Assembly: GCA_023395515.1 (NCBI GenBank)
Contig: JAEWZB010000086.1
Span: 1-59,520, forward strand
Direction: 5' to 3'
Length of the DNA: 59,520 nucleotides
From: Bacillota bacterium
GTDB taxonomy: Bacteria; Bacillota; Syntrophomonadia; Syntrophomonadales; Syntrophomonadaceae
The translations under genes were made by a program, and so were the position numbers. Below, one piece after another: positions 34,170 through 42,889 of the stretch (positions are counted from its first letter, which is position 1; each line of letters opens with the position of its first letter). The notes under the pieces were generated by a model. It was not told the DNA's origin, did no database searches, and was given only the letters and a program-made list of their open reading frames with translations.

Positions 34170-34388
34170 TCAACGATTACATTTGGCAATCATATAGCGC
34201 GAGACTTTTTGAATAGTTTCCTGATTTCTATTTTGCCAATCCTGCCAAAATTTCTGATATTCTGGTGGTTCAGTAGTGGCAGCATAATCTTCGATCTTTT
34301 TGCCTATATCTTTTTGCAGTTGCAATACATCCTCTATCTGGGCACGCATAATGTTTTTTTGTTTGCGGTCAATTTTTACTATAGCCAA
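34170..34388 (-). CDS. Small helical protein of unknown function
   Basis: A 72-residue, highly charged and probably all-helical protein (IMRAQIEDVLQLQKDIGKK..., WQDWQNRNQETIQKVSRYM). I do not recognise its family. TTG 34388 is used because GGGAGG lies about 11 bp upstream; the frame stays open further up, into sequence that resembles the right end of the MITE-like elements. It has its own terminator and sits at the edge of the spore-surface cluster, so a spore role is possible but unsupported. Confidence 0.5.
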   Translation of the reverse strand: MAIVKIDRKQKNIMRAQIEDVLQLQKDIGKKIEDYAATTEPPEYQKFWQDWQNRNQETIQKVSRYMIAKCNR

Positions 34389-34500
34389 ATGTAAATCCAC
34401 CTCCCTTAAGTTAGTTAAGTTTACGCTAAGCTTCCTAAGCCGGCGCAAGTTTAGTTTTTCTTAGGCTCTCCCATTATTATAGCAATCTGCTAGTATAAGA

Positions 34501-34525
34501 AATGCCCGGTACTAAACCGGGCATT
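34501..34525 (-). terminator. Hairpin after the 191-residue gene
   Basis: A 10-bp perfect stem (AATGCCCGGT against ACCGGGCATT) lies 20 bp past the stop codon. The following minus-strand bases are TCTTATACT, only moderately T-rich. Confidence 0.6.
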
Positions 34526-34545
34526 ATGGGAATTCAAATTACCGC

Positions 34546-35121
34546 CTATTTTATCATAAAGTCTTCGGGTTCTATTTCTCCGTATACTAAGACATCATGC
34601 ATTTTGCCTAGTTTGTCGGTTATGTCGACAAATACTCTTAAACCTATGCAGGTACCGGTAATAGGACTAGTTAAGTTACAAGGGTTACTGGGGTCTTCAC
34701 AGTTTCCTCTGATTTCGAAATCAAAAGCCCAATTTTTTAGGATTATTTCGGATTGCTCAATTTCATCCCTAAATTCTTCTACGGTTAAAGGTGGATCAAA
34801 TTCATCTAGTTCAATATTTTGCTCATAACGGTCGGTAACAGTAATAATCTGGAATTCCCCATCTACTATAACGAACAGTATTACTTCAAAGTCGATAAAT
34901 ATTTTTACTTTGTTAAAGCATAGGTCTTCGTACGATTGAATAACTTTAACTTTAATATCTTCAACACAAGCAACTTTGCCTCCGACCTGTTCATCTGGTA
35001 CGCAAAATACCGTGTCTAAGACTTTAACCTGTTTGGCAATAAATTTTGCTTTTATAACCTTTGCCCACAGATCCAACATGCAACCTTCTGGAAACTCACA
35101 TTTTAAACCGGTCTGATTCAC
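34546..35121 (-). CDS. Conserved hypothetical protein, possible spore-coat (SPOCS-like) protein
   Basis: A 191-residue protein without signal peptide or membrane segment, rich in alternating hydrophobic residues (KVKIFIDFEVILFVIVDGEF), suggesting beta-sheet. The layout loosely resembles SPOCS/DUF3794 domains of clostridial spore-coat proteins, but no decisive motif is visible. Seven cysteines are scattered through it. GTG 35121 follows AAGGAGGG. A sigma-K-type promoter lies 85 bp upstream, which supports expression in the mother cell late in sporulation. Confidence 0.6.
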   Translation of the reverse strand: MNQTGLKCEFPEGCMLDLWAKVIKAKFIAKQVKVLDTVFCVPDEQVGGKVACVEDIKVKVIQSYEDLCFNKVKIFIDFEVILFVIVDGEFQIITVTDRYEQNIELDEFDPPLTVEEFRDEIEQSEIILKNWAFDFEIRGNCEDPSNPCNLTSPITGTCIGLRVFVDITDKLGKMHDVLVYGEIEPEDFMIK

Positions 35122-35205
35122 GCACTTTCCCTCCTTTTTTTTCTCTATTATTTCACCTGCCGCTTAACAGGTTTTGTAGAAACTTGTTAGGCAAATTTCT
35201 AGGAT

Positions 35206-35232
35206 ATACTATGAGAGGCGTTACTAAAATGT
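35206..35232 (-). promoter_or_regulatory. Candidate sigma-K promoter of the 191-residue gene
   Basis: On the minus strand AC (35232-35231), 17 bp, CATAGTAT (35213-35206), matching AC-N16/17-CATANNNT. Confidence 0.55.
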
Positions 35233-35347
35233 GATTACATTGCAAACATTTTTTGAAATACTAAGAAGTAAAATACAAAACGCAAGACTATCACGGCCCC
35301 AGGGAACAATCCCCAGCCGGCATAGGTTTAATACCATTCACGTCGAA

Positions 35348-35369
35348 AGGAAGGCTTTTCAGCCTTCCT
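35348..35369 (-). terminator. Terminator overlapping the stop codon of the GT2 gene
   Basis: A 9-bp perfect stem (AGGAAGGCT against AGCCTTCCT) with a 4-base loop. The TGA stop of the glycosyltransferase gene (35359-35361) spans the loop, so ribosomes would cover the hairpin at termination. Confidence 0.6.
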
Positions 35370-36057
35370 CTCTCATCACATGGTAGGTTTCTACTTGGGG
35401 GTTACAAAATATTTTTCGGCCTTTAGCTTTGGCATTTTCGCAAAAGCCTATATCCTCAGAGCCCCGCGAGGCAGAATATCTTACCTGGTATTTTTCAATT
35501 ATCTCCCGCTTAACCAGATATGCAGCTCCGGTACAATCTACCTCAAATACTTCATTAAGAGGAAAATTGCGGATATGCTCATATCTGCCATTAGGTTTAC
35601 GATTTAAAATATTATAGACGCTAAGGTCTCCAATTTCGTGACCGTTACAGACTAAGGCTGATACTATTTCGCAGTTAGTATTTTTCAGGCATTTTAAAGT
35701 ATGCTCTGGTATTATAATGTCACTATCTACTGATAACAGGTAGGCACACTCCGTCTTCAGAAATTCTTCTAACAAGATGTTTCTTAATACGGCCAGATGA
35801 AAAAAGCTGTAGTATCCCCGCTGATGTCCGGTATTATCTTGTAAATTACATATAATTATCCTAACTCGGCTGGGGACTTCCCGTCGAAAATCTTTGAGAA
35901 TTTCTAAAGTGTTATCTGTACAATCATTTACAACAAAGCAGTATTCTAAATTAAAGTGGTTGTAGTCTAAATTCTTTAGAGCTTGCAAATAACGAGGCAA
36001 TATCCAGGCTCGATTTCTCACCGGGCAGCCTATTAAAACCTTATCCGCCGTTATCAT
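35359..36057 (-). CDS. Family 2 glycosyltransferase
   Basis: A 232-residue GT-A type glycosyltransferase: N-terminal IGCPVRNRAWILPRYL, CFVVNDCTDNT, the metal-binding DSD in LLSVDSDIII and a C-terminal GSEDIGFCENAKAKG. It has no membrane segment. The ATG overlaps the stop of the preceding glycosyltransferase gene as TAATG, so the two are coupled and probably work on the same glycan. Together with the CgeB-like gene it points to spore-surface glycosylation. Confidence 0.85.
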   Translation of the reverse strand: MITADKVLIGCPVRNRAWILPRYLQALKNLDYNHFNLEYCFVVNDCTDNTLEILKDFRREVPSRVRIIICNLQDNTGHQRGYYSFFHLAVLRNILLEEFLKTECAYLLSVDSDIIIPEHTLKCLKNTNCEIVSALVCNGHEIGDLSVYNILNRKPNGRYEHIRNFPLNEVFEVDCTGAAYLVKREIIEKYQVRYSASRGSEDIGFCENAKAKGRKIFCNPQVETYHVMREEG

Positions 36058-37373
36058 TATCTAATACATCGTGCCGTATGGAATCTAACCGAGCAGCATT
36101 CTGACACTTTTACCTGGGTGCGGCAACAGCCAGAAGTTGTGGTGTGGGGTTTTTTACAATCCCTTTCTTTTTTACAATCCAAAAGCCTTCTGCCGGCCGG
36201 GGTAGCTGCTATCTTAACCGAGAATCTCCGGCCGATTTTAATTGACTGGGTGCCGCTAGTTCTAAAAGATGCTGCTGCACTTACCACCGGAGGATGAGCA
36301 GGAAGACTTTCTGCTACCGCTGCCATATCCGGCAACTCCACCCTGCTACTTACTCCGCGTGTAGCCAGCCCTTCTTGTATCAGGCGCAAGATATGTCCAG
36401 CTCTAACCTTCCAGGAGTTTTGCTCGGCTAAAAGTATGCGCTGATGCCGCCTTTCGGGCGATTTCTCCGCAATAGCCCGCCCTACACTTACAATAAATTC
36501 CTCATCTGTTTCGCAGACAAAAACTAAATCTCCATATTTTCTGGCCTCCGGCAAAGCGGTAGTAACTATGGGAGCCCCGGTCGCCATATATTCCCACATT
36601 TTAATGGGGTTAACCGCATCTGTCATGCTGGACACCCTAAACGGCACTAAACCTACATCAAAGCTTTGGGCAAATGCCGGCAGCTGTTCATAAGTTTTAA
36701 AGCCTAACCAGTGGACATTAGGCCGATGAGGTACCTCATTGACATTATAAAGGGGGCCTACTACTACCACATTACTTTCAGGATAGCGGTCGGCTACACT
36801 TATGATTAAATCCACATCTACCCAAGTAGCCACTACCCCGATATAGCCTATTATGGGGCCCTTCAAATTGGCAATCTCAGCCGGGCGGGCATGAATACGG
36901 TTGGAAAAGTGCTCAAAATCACAGCCGTTAGTGACTAAATGGCAATTAGGGTTAATGGCGGAAGCTAAGTTAAAGAGCTTATCCGAGGTAGTCAATACAA
37001 TATCAGCACTTCTTACTGCCTTGTCATAAAAGGGGCGCCAGGATTCAAATTCTTCACTCGGCTCATCTACGCTATCAAAAACAACTAAAGCAGGATTATA
37101 TTGGCCTATCATGTCGACTTGAGCAGCAGAGGTGTAATAGACTACCGGCCTAAGATTTTGCAGATATGGGGCCGGATCAACATAGTTAAACAGGTAAAAG
37201 TTTTCGTTTAATTTCTCTATACCTTGACCCACATTATTTTGAGGACTAGGGTTATTTAGATAGTATGATGGAACATCTAATTCGGAAAAGCTTTTCATAA
37301 GTTGTTGCGGACGTTGTACGAGATAATGGTAATCTAAGGTGGGTGGGTATAGAATACAACTAATATTTGACAT
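36057..37373 (-). CDS. GT4-like glycosyltransferase with a cysteine-rich C-terminal tail
   Basis: Residues 1-345 form a GT-B glycosyltransferase (GPIIGYIGVVATWVDVDLI; nucleotide-sugar site around VGLVPFRVSS-TDAVNPIKMWEYMATGAPIV). It then continues as a low-complexity linker and a tail of about 40 residues with seven cysteines in the pattern C, C, CC, CC, C. Just before the tail lies SIKIGRRFSVKIA, similar to the very end of the CgeB-like protein (TVKVGRKKVTIA). Disulfide cross-linking into the spore coat is a reasonable guess. ATG follows AGGGGG; a sigma-K-type promoter lies 50 bp upstream. Confidence 0.85.
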   Translation of the reverse strand: MSNISCILYPPTLDYHYLVQRPQQLMKSFSELDVPSYYLNNPSPQNNVGQGIEKLNENFYLFNYVDPAPYLQNLRPVVYYTSAAQVDMIGQYNPALVVFDSVDEPSEEFESWRPFYDKAVRSADIVLTTSDKLFNLASAINPNCHLVTNGCDFEHFSNRIHARPAEIANLKGPIIGYIGVVATWVDVDLIISVADRYPESNVVVVGPLYNVNEVPHRPNVHWLGFKTYEQLPAFAQSFDVGLVPFRVSSMTDAVNPIKMWEYMATGAPIVTTALPEARKYGDLVFVCETDEEFIVSVGRAIAEKSPERRHQRILLAEQNSWKVRAGHILRLIQEGLATRGVSSRVELPDMAAVAESLPAHPPVVSAAASFRTSGTQSIKIGRRFSVKIAATPAGRRLLDCKKERDCKKPHTTTSGCCRTQVKVSECCSVRFHTARCIR

Positions 37374-37420
37374 TAAAGTATCCCCCTAACACTAGTTTTA
37401 TTTAAACTAACTGCTTCAAT

Positions 37421-37447
37421 ATGGTATGCAAAGTAATAGTGTTAGGT
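37421..37447 (-). promoter_or_regulatory. Candidate sigma-K promoter of the glycosyltransferase pair
   Basis: On the minus strand AC, 17 bp, CATACCAT (37428-37421), about 48 bp before the start codon. Confidence 0.55.
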
Positions 37448-37651
37448 TCTTATTTTACTGACTAAAAACCTATAAATAGAGATATTTACCGTAATATTAC
37501 CAATTAAATTCCTCATTTCAACTAAAAAAGCGACTGTTTCAAATCCCCCAGCTAATTAGACCGACATATGAATTCATCGTTTGTTTTTAAAAATATAGCA
37601 TTTCCGTTCCCCAAGGTGTTTTGCTTCACTTTTACCTTCTTGGTACGGTTA
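37448..37651. other. Intergenic region between the chemoreceptor and glycosyltransferase genes
   Basis: AT-rich DNA between the sigma-K-type promoter and the hairpin downstream of the chemoreceptor gene. No open frame, RNA or repeat was recognised. Confidence 0.4.
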
Positions 37652-37680
37652 AGAAGGCTATCTTTTTAAGACAGCCTTCT
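37652..37680. terminator. Hairpin after the chemoreceptor gene
   Basis: A 12-bp stem with one mismatch (AGAAGGCTATCT against AGACAGCCTTCT), loop of five bases. T-rich sequence follows on the plus strand rather than the minus strand. Confidence 0.5.
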
Positions 37681-37750
37681 CTTAGTATTTTATGCCCTAA
37701 AATCTCGCTAAAATACGGCAATTGACATATTTCCCTTTGCCTGATGAAGC

Positions 37751-39784
37751 TTATAGTTTAAAATGATTGACTGTTGTCATTAAATTATCGGCACTTTGTC
37801 CGTTTTCTTCAATCAGCAGAGCTACACTATCCGCTTGTTCCACAATTTTAGTGATATGCTGGCTGATAACACCTGCCTCAGAAGCACTATTGCTTATAGC
37901 TTGGGCAATTTCATCCACTGATTGAACCACTTGCGAAATAATTTCGGCCAGTTTTTGGGAAGTGTCATTGAAATTATTCATTAGCTGGGCTATATTTTCT
38001 GCATCGTTATAATATTGTTCGCCGGTTTCTATAAGCAAACCGTAATCTTTAGACACATTCCGGTCAATAAAAATTACCAATTGATTGGCACTTTCCACCA
38101 AAAATTGTACCGCGTCATAAACTTTGGCAGTTATCATCTGAATACTTCCGGCGGTCCCAGAGGATTGTTCCGCCAGCTTTCTCACTTCTTCTGCCACTAC
38201 TGCGAACCCATGTCCGGCATCCCCAGCCCGGGCAGCCTCTATAGCAGCGTTTAAAGCGAGTAAGTTGGTTTGAGAAGCTATAGCCAGTATTTCGTCTGTT
38301 AGTTGGTTAATCTCATTTACGATACGGGCTTCTTCCATCGCTTTCTCCAAAGACTTACGCGTGTTTTCCAAAACCGCACCCGTATTAGCCTGGGATTCTA
38401 CTGAAGTCTTCTTCAATTCACTGGCCCGTTTCAGCATCTGTTGTGCCCGCCTGGCTCCGTTCTCTGCATGTTCGGTAGATTTTACAGCCAATCCTGAAAT
38501 TTCATGGGATGAAGCATTTACTTCTTCCGTAGATGCAGCTGATTGCTGCATTCCTGCAGAGATCTGCTCCATACGCACGGATATTTCCTGGACCGATCCC
38601 TGCAACTCTTCAAAGCTGTAGTGAGCCCGGTTTACCGTATCCTTGAAGTGCTCCCCTTCATTTAAAACTCCCCTAACTATATTTTGCAAGCTTGCCAACA
38701 TCTCGGAAGAGTGTTGTGCTAATTGGGCAATTTCTTCACTTTGAGCATTGATATCCATATACAAATTTAAATTACCTTGGGCAATTTCTTTAGAAATATG
38801 GCTTAGTTCAGTAATAGGATGGGATATTCTGCGGCCAAACAGTAAAGCTGCTCCCGCTACCACTACTATAGTAACTAATATTATTATATAGATACTCGCG
38901 GAAGTGGTTTTAATAGGAGCCATGTACAGGTCCACGGTAGTTGCGCACCAGATGTACCAGTTCTGGTTACGGTCAACATTAAAGGTATAAGGATGAAAAG
39001 CCATAAGCTTATCCACTCCATCCAAACTATAAAAAGCATGGGCTGCTTGATTTTTCTGCATTTCCTGAAAAATCTTTTCCAAACCGTTAGTCTGTACTTT
39101 GTAATCATAAGTTAATATGTAGTCTTTGCGATCATGGGAAATAACTAAACCATCATGAGAGATGATTCCGAATATAAGCTCCGGGTGCAAAGCATCATGA
39201 CTTATGGTAGTGGCCGTCAGCAGTTCATAGTCAATTACAACTATTAATGCTCCCAGTATCTTGCCTTGGCTATCATGAACCGGTGTAGCCAGTACGGTAA
39301 GCGCAATTTCCTTTTCTTCAGTTTTGTCAACACTAAAAACCGTACTGAATACTGGCTTATTATTTTGCAGCATTTCTTGAAAATAATCGCTGTTATTCAA
39401 ATTGGATAACTTTAAAGTATTTGTTGTAGTATATAAAACCCTGCCGTCACTTAAAGCCAGTAAATAATCAGTAATCACTGGCTCCTCCTCATCGGCACCG
39501 ATTTTGAAAATGTTATCCAAAGTTTCGGCATCATTAATGCTGCTTTCCGTAAGAGAGGCGATAATACTGGGGTTTTGCGCCAAAACTGCGGTTTTCATTT
39601 TCAAACCATTAATTTTTTCGTTTAAGACCATTACTCTTTGAGCAGACAAACTGCTCATAGTTTCAACTTCGCTCTTGTTCAAAGTGTCAGAAAAGCGGTT
39701 AATGCTGGACCAACCTATTACTCCCACTGGAATCAAAGCCAGTATCATAGAAAATAAAAAGATTTTAACAAATAGTTTCTGCAA
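37751..39784 (-). CDS. Methyl-accepting chemotaxis protein with dCache sensor
   Basis: A membrane receptor of 677 residues: N-terminal helix (about 7-28), extracellular double-Cache domain (about 35-290, including DYLLALSDGRVLYTTT and GIISHDGLVISH), second helix (about 297-318), HAMP (about 318-370) and a cytoplasmic signalling domain with the hairpin tip ASQTNLLALNAAIEAARAG. It should report a small ligand to CheA/CheW. TTG 39784 has better spacing from AAAGGAGG than the GTG at 39787. It is a single gene; its ligand is unknown. Confidence 0.93.
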   Translation of the reverse strand: MQKLFVKIFLFSMILALIPVGVIGWSSINRFSDTLNKSEVETMSSLSAQRVMVLNEKINGLKMKTAVLAQNPSIIASLTESSINDAETLDNIFKIGADEEEPVITDYLLALSDGRVLYTTTNTLKLSNLNNSDYFQEMLQNNKPVFSTVFSVDKTEEKEIALTVLATPVHDSQGKILGALIVVIDYELLTATTISHDALHPELIFGIISHDGLVISHDRKDYILTYDYKVQTNGLEKIFQEMQKNQAAHAFYSLDGVDKLMAFHPYTFNVDRNQNWYIWCATTVDLYMAPIKTTSASIYIIILVTIVVVAGAALLFGRRISHPITELSHISKEIAQGNLNLYMDINAQSEEIAQLAQHSSEMLASLQNIVRGVLNEGEHFKDTVNRAHYSFEELQGSVQEISVRMEQISAGMQQSAASTEEVNASSHEISGLAVKSTEHAENGARRAQQMLKRASELKKTSVESQANTGAVLENTRKSLEKAMEEARIVNEINQLTDEILAIASQTNLLALNAAIEAARAGDAGHGFAVVAEEVRKLAEQSSGTAGSIQMITAKVYDAVQFLVESANQLVIFIDRNVSKDYGLLIETGEQYYNDAENIAQLMNNFNDTSQKLAEIISQVVQSVDEIAQAISNSASEAGVISQHITKIVEQADSVALLIEENGQSADNLMTTVNHFKL

Positions 39785-39787
39785 CAC

Positions 39788-40295
39788 GGTTCCTCCTTTC
39801 GCTCATATCCTTAAATAATTTTTGGAACATTAAGATTTTCTGCTCACCTCCGTGTCTTAAAGACTTTAAATATACTTGCCAAAGCGTCTGCCTAAATTTT
39901 TTATAAAATAAGCCAAAAGTCTCTAGCGTACTATTAATTGTTTAGCAAAATATATGCCAGCATTACAGCGCAACCCCGATTTATTGATAATTGGTAGTAT
40001 TTTCTTCCAACCTGACCACCTAAAAATCTTAGGACTACAAAATGATTTATTTACAGAAAATTTTTTGCCCCTACTTGTGACAGTTTCTTGTACAATATGT
40101 CCAAAAAGCTGGCGGTCGGTTTTGGCTTTTTCAACTACTTAGTTCTGCTCCGGGAAAATAAACAAACTATGCTTTGCCTATTACACTTAGGGCCTTTTGG
40201 TCAAATAACAAATGAAAGGGGAGTCGGGGGGAGTAAGGCAAGAGAGAAAAGATTAGATAAAAAGGCTAAGCTTAAATATTGCCCATAATAACTGC
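39788..40295. other. About 500 bp without a recognised gene
   Basis: This stretch holds the chemoreceptor promoter region and then AT-rich DNA. Two short plus-strand frames (starting at 39954 and 40088) lack convincing ribosome binding sites and have unlikely composition, so I do not call them. A GA-rich patch near 40213-40250 (GAAAGGGGAGTCGGGGGGAG) resembles the degenerate repeats elsewhere. Nothing else is evident. Confidence 0.45.
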
Positions 40296-40314
40296 GGGAG
40301 AGCCAAGCTCTCCC
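40296..40314. terminator. Hairpin after the zinc-ribbon gene
   Basis: An 8-bp perfect stem (GGGAGAGC against GCTCTCCC) with a 3-base loop lies 43 bp past the stop codon, without a clear T-run on either side. Confidence 0.45.
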
Positions 40315-40356
40315 TACACATACCACGTCTCATATTAATATTTTCGCGTTTCACAT

Positions 40357-40620
40357 CTAAAAACAATCAGAACAGTAGTGGCGGCCCTTTTTCAACTGTA
40401 AACAATTCGGGCACACATTCTTGCCACATTCATTGCATTTTTTCGTATCATTACGGTTGATTAGAGTTCCACACTCATCACACTTTATATTAGTTCTAAC
40501 ACTACTTTTTTTGGCAGTAGTAATGACAATACTTTCTTTTTTAATATCCTTTAGCGGAACTGCGCTAAATTTCTTAGTATTAATTCTTAATAGAGGCTCT
40601 TCTTTGCTGTAAGACCTCAT
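40357..40620 (-). CDS. Small zinc-ribbon protein, probable spore protein
   Basis: An 87-residue basic protein whose C-terminal half has eight cysteines in four pairs (CDEC, CNEC, CPNC, CSDC region: KCDECGTLI, KKCNECGKNVCPNC, HYCSDC), enough for two zinc sites. No catalytic motif is seen. ATG 40620 follows GGGGAGG; an earlier GTG lies too close to it. A sigma-K-type promoter sits about 50 bp upstream, and glycosyltransferases of the same cluster flank it, so a coat or crust structural role is inferred. Confidence 0.7.
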   Translation of the reverse strand: MRSYSKEEPLLRINTKKFSAVPLKDIKKESIVITTAKKSSVRTNIKCDECGTLINRNDTKKCNECGKNVCPNCLQLKKGRHYCSDCF

Positions 40621-40665
40621 ATCCACACCTCCCCAGCTTTAGCTGTAATAGTTAATCTTTTATTA

Positions 40666-40692
40666 ACAATATGAAAACTATTAAAAATAGGT
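40666..40692 (-). promoter_or_regulatory. Candidate sigma-K promoter of the zinc-ribbon gene
   Basis: On the minus strand AC, 17 bp, CATATTGT (40673-40666), about 46 bp before the start codon. Confidence 0.55.
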
Positions 40693-40697
40693 GCACA

Positions 40698-41801
40698 TTA
40701 TAGAGCAATAGTTACTTTTTTCCTGCCCACCTTAACTGTGCCCCGGCTTGCAATGATGGGAGTTCCGGTTGGCGGTGCCGGGTGTGACGGTGGCGCTGAC
40801 CATACCGATGGTGCAGCATAGACTGCCGGAGCCGGAGCAACGTAAGGTATATTATAAGTTTTGGGGGTGATAGGCAGCAGATGCTGTATGCTACTGATAC
40901 GTTGGTGGTAAGTATGTTTTTCATATACTTCTTGCTGGCCTTGCCTGGCTATGCGCTGTCTTTCCTCAGGATGGTCCAGATACCAGTTTACCAGTTCAAA
41001 GGTTTCCGCCGATGATTTACTCCATACCAAGTGATGATGGTTTACAAAATGGTGTTCTATTGCGGGAGTCCATTGGGTCAGATAAAAACCTCCCGAACCT
41101 AATATTTCGAAAGTTCTCATGCTCATCATACTAAAAGAGCTGTCTACCGAATGTAATCCAATAACGATTTTAGCTGCCGCACAGGCCCCCGGCAAATCTT
41201 CATTAGCCATATAGCCGCCATAATGATATGGTCCAATATGATAAGGCTGGCCAGGATCCAGCCACCATTCGTTTCCGTAAATTTTAATATCATAATTATT
41301 ATCCACTAGAGCACGAAGTATATCATCTACTCCTCGCATACGGACCGGATGGTAACCATAATTATTCCCCACAAATATAATATCATGATTATAACGGGGG
41401 TCAGGTGGTACACTGCGGTGAAAAAAGGGATGACAGCCAAACATTAATAAATGAGCATCATAGCCATGCAGACTATAATCAAAAATTGCTTCTTGACAAG
41501 GGGTAAAAACTACGGAAGATTTAGCCGCATAAGGTAAGGATAAATTATTAAACGAAACCGGATCTTCAATAGCCCAATAGATATGGGGTATCTGGTAATC
41601 CTCTACATAGGGGAATATTTTGTGCATACGATTAATTCCCCCGTCATTAAATACATAATCTGGCTTAAAGCTGTGGATATGAGGCAGTATTGATTCCTCT
41701 TGATCCAAAAAAACAAATTGGACTGTATGCCCCAAGTCAGAAAAAGCCTGCCCTATTCCGTATTTTATAATAGGAGCAGTATTAACAAATAAAATTTTCA
41801 T
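40698..41801 (-). CDS. CgeB-like glycosyltransferase (spore surface)
   Basis: A 367-residue protein of the family that includes CgeB, a spore-crust maturation protein of B. subtilis. N-terminal MKILFVNTAP and the C-terminal sugar-nucleotide region SMMSMRTFEILGSGGFYLT with WSKSSAETFELVNWYLDHP are typical. A Pro/Ala-rich linker (about 315-350) leads to the terminal TVKVGRKKVTIAL, which resembles a motif in the GT4-like protein. The ribosome binding site is weak (GGTAAGTG). A sigma-K-type promoter lies 39 bp upstream, as expected for cge-type genes. Confidence 0.82.
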   Translation of the reverse strand: MKILFVNTAPIIKYGIGQAFSDLGHTVQFVFLDQEESILPHIHSFKPDYVFNDGGINRMHKIFPYVEDYQIPHIYWAIEDPVSFNNLSLPYAAKSSVVFTPCQEAIFDYSLHGYDAHLLMFGCHPFFHRSVPPDPRYNHDIIFVGNNYGYHPVRMRGVDDILRALVDNNYDIKIYGNEWWLDPGQPYHIGPYHYGGYMANEDLPGACAAAKIVIGLHSVDSSFSMMSMRTFEILGSGGFYLTQWTPAIEHHFVNHHHLVWSKSSAETFELVNWYLDHPEERQRIARQGQQEVYEKHTYHQRISSIQHLLPITPKTYNIPYVAPAPAVYAAPSVWSAPPSHPAPPTGTPIIASRGTVKVGRKKVTIAL

Positions 41802-41839
41802 ACTAATAACACTTACCTATCTGTTTAAGTTGTTATTAG

Positions 41840-41866
41840 AATATATGCATTATGCTAATATATCGT
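41840..41866 (-). promoter_or_regulatory. Candidate sigma-K promoter of the CgeB-like gene
   Basis: On the minus strand AC, 17 bp, CATATATT (41847-41840). B. subtilis cge genes depend on sigma-K, which agrees with the assignment. Confidence 0.6.
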
Positions 41867-41909
41867 TAACAGTTAAAGGATAATTATATGGCTGCCATTA
41901 ATAATTAAT

Positions 41910-42707
41910 CTAGTTGCTCGCAAACATCCTTTTAATACGGCTGCCTAAGGTATGAGTCATATCTTCATCTTTTCCCTCTTCATAATCACGGTTATAATAC
42001 ACGTTTTCATAACGATTTAGACGCAGCTCTTTATCCCGGATAGCAACTCTTAATTGCTCTACTATTTGATTATACTGCTCTACTTCCTTGTTAAGAGCAG
42101 CATTTTTATTTTCCGCTTTTTGCAAGCCTTTTTTCAGGCTGGAAATATCACGTTCATAGAAAAATATCTTACGCCGGAGTTCTTCTTTTTCTTCTTCCAC
42201 TTGTTGGACTTCTAATCTTAGTTTGGTCAAAACATCTTGTAAGGAATCATGGGCAGGTTCGACTTCATCCGCTGATGATAGGTTGACTACTTGTTCACAA
42301 GTGGCAATAATCATTAAATCGATGAAATAAGCAATTTTAAGGGTTTGCCCCTTAAGCTCACCATAAGACGTAACATTAAGGATATTTACTATATATTTAA
42401 TATCGCCACTCTTATCTATGTAGTTGTCAAAATCGGTTAAAACTATTCTTTCCCTCACGGTTTCCTCCCGGGTAATTAAATGCATACCTCCTAATAAATC
42501 TTCTACTAAAGATAAGATATCTAATTTAAGCCACGCTTCAATCGCCTGTCCTTGAGGCTGAACCCTGCAATGCCTAACTTTTACCTTTAAATCTTCGATA
42601 GATTTATAAGCTTTTTCTATAGCATAAACTTTTTCCTCTTTTATCCTCTGAGGAGATTTAAGCCTCCCGATTACCACAGGAGTCCAGATGGAATACGCCT
42701 GACCCAT
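41910..42707 (-). CDS. Unknown protein with N-terminal beta-rich part and C-terminal coiled coil
   Basis: A 265-residue cytoplasmic-type protein. Residues 30-145 alternate hydrophobic and charged residues and may be a SPOCS-like sheet (KVKVRHCRVQPQGQAIEAWL, IKYIVNILNVTSYGELKGQ). Residues 155-235 are a long coiled coil with clear heptads (VEEEKEELRRKIFFYERDIS). The tail is charged. I do not recognise a family. ATG follows AGAGGTGA. It lies upstream of the CgeB-like gene, so it may be a spore-surface scaffold, but no sigma-K box was found for it. Confidence 0.6.
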   Translation of the reverse strand: MGQAYSIWTPVVIGRLKSPQRIKEEKVYAIEKAYKSIEDLKVKVRHCRVQPQGQAIEAWLKLDILSLVEDLLGGMHLITREETVRERIVLTDFDNYIDKSGDIKYIVNILNVTSYGELKGQTLKIAYFIDLMIIATCEQVVNLSSADEVEPAHDSLQDVLTKLRLEVQQVEEEKEELRRKIFFYERDISSLKKGLQKAENKNAALNKEVEQYNQIVEQLRVAIRDKELRLNRYENVYYNRDYEEGKDEDMTHTLGSRIKRMFASN

Positions 42708-42867
42708 TAGTCAAATCACCTCTGCTTTAATCTATTGTTTAACTATATTAAAAAAAAGAGTTAAGTATGATGAATATAAAAAGTGATTTTACTCTCTGGT
42801 AAGTCAAACTATTGTACTATCCTACTGGTTATTTTTAAAATTATAAACAGATCAGAAAAAGAAAAAA

Positions 42868-42889
42868 GCCGCATGATTTTTCATGCAGC
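42868..42889 (-). terminator. Terminator after veg
   Basis: A stem GCATGA against TCATGC extended by GC pairs across a one-base bulge, followed on the minus strand by TTTTTTCTTTTT. It lies about 22 bp past the veg stop. Confidence 0.8.

Noticed and set aside
39954..40288. Two short plus-strand frames in the 500-bp gap before the zinc-ribbon gene
   Set aside because: No good ribosome binding sites, poor residue composition, and no family resemblance.
42708..42830. A sigma-K promoter for the coiled-coil gene
   Set aside because: CATACTTA is present but lacks the last T, and the nearest AC is only 13 bp upstream, so the pattern is not met.
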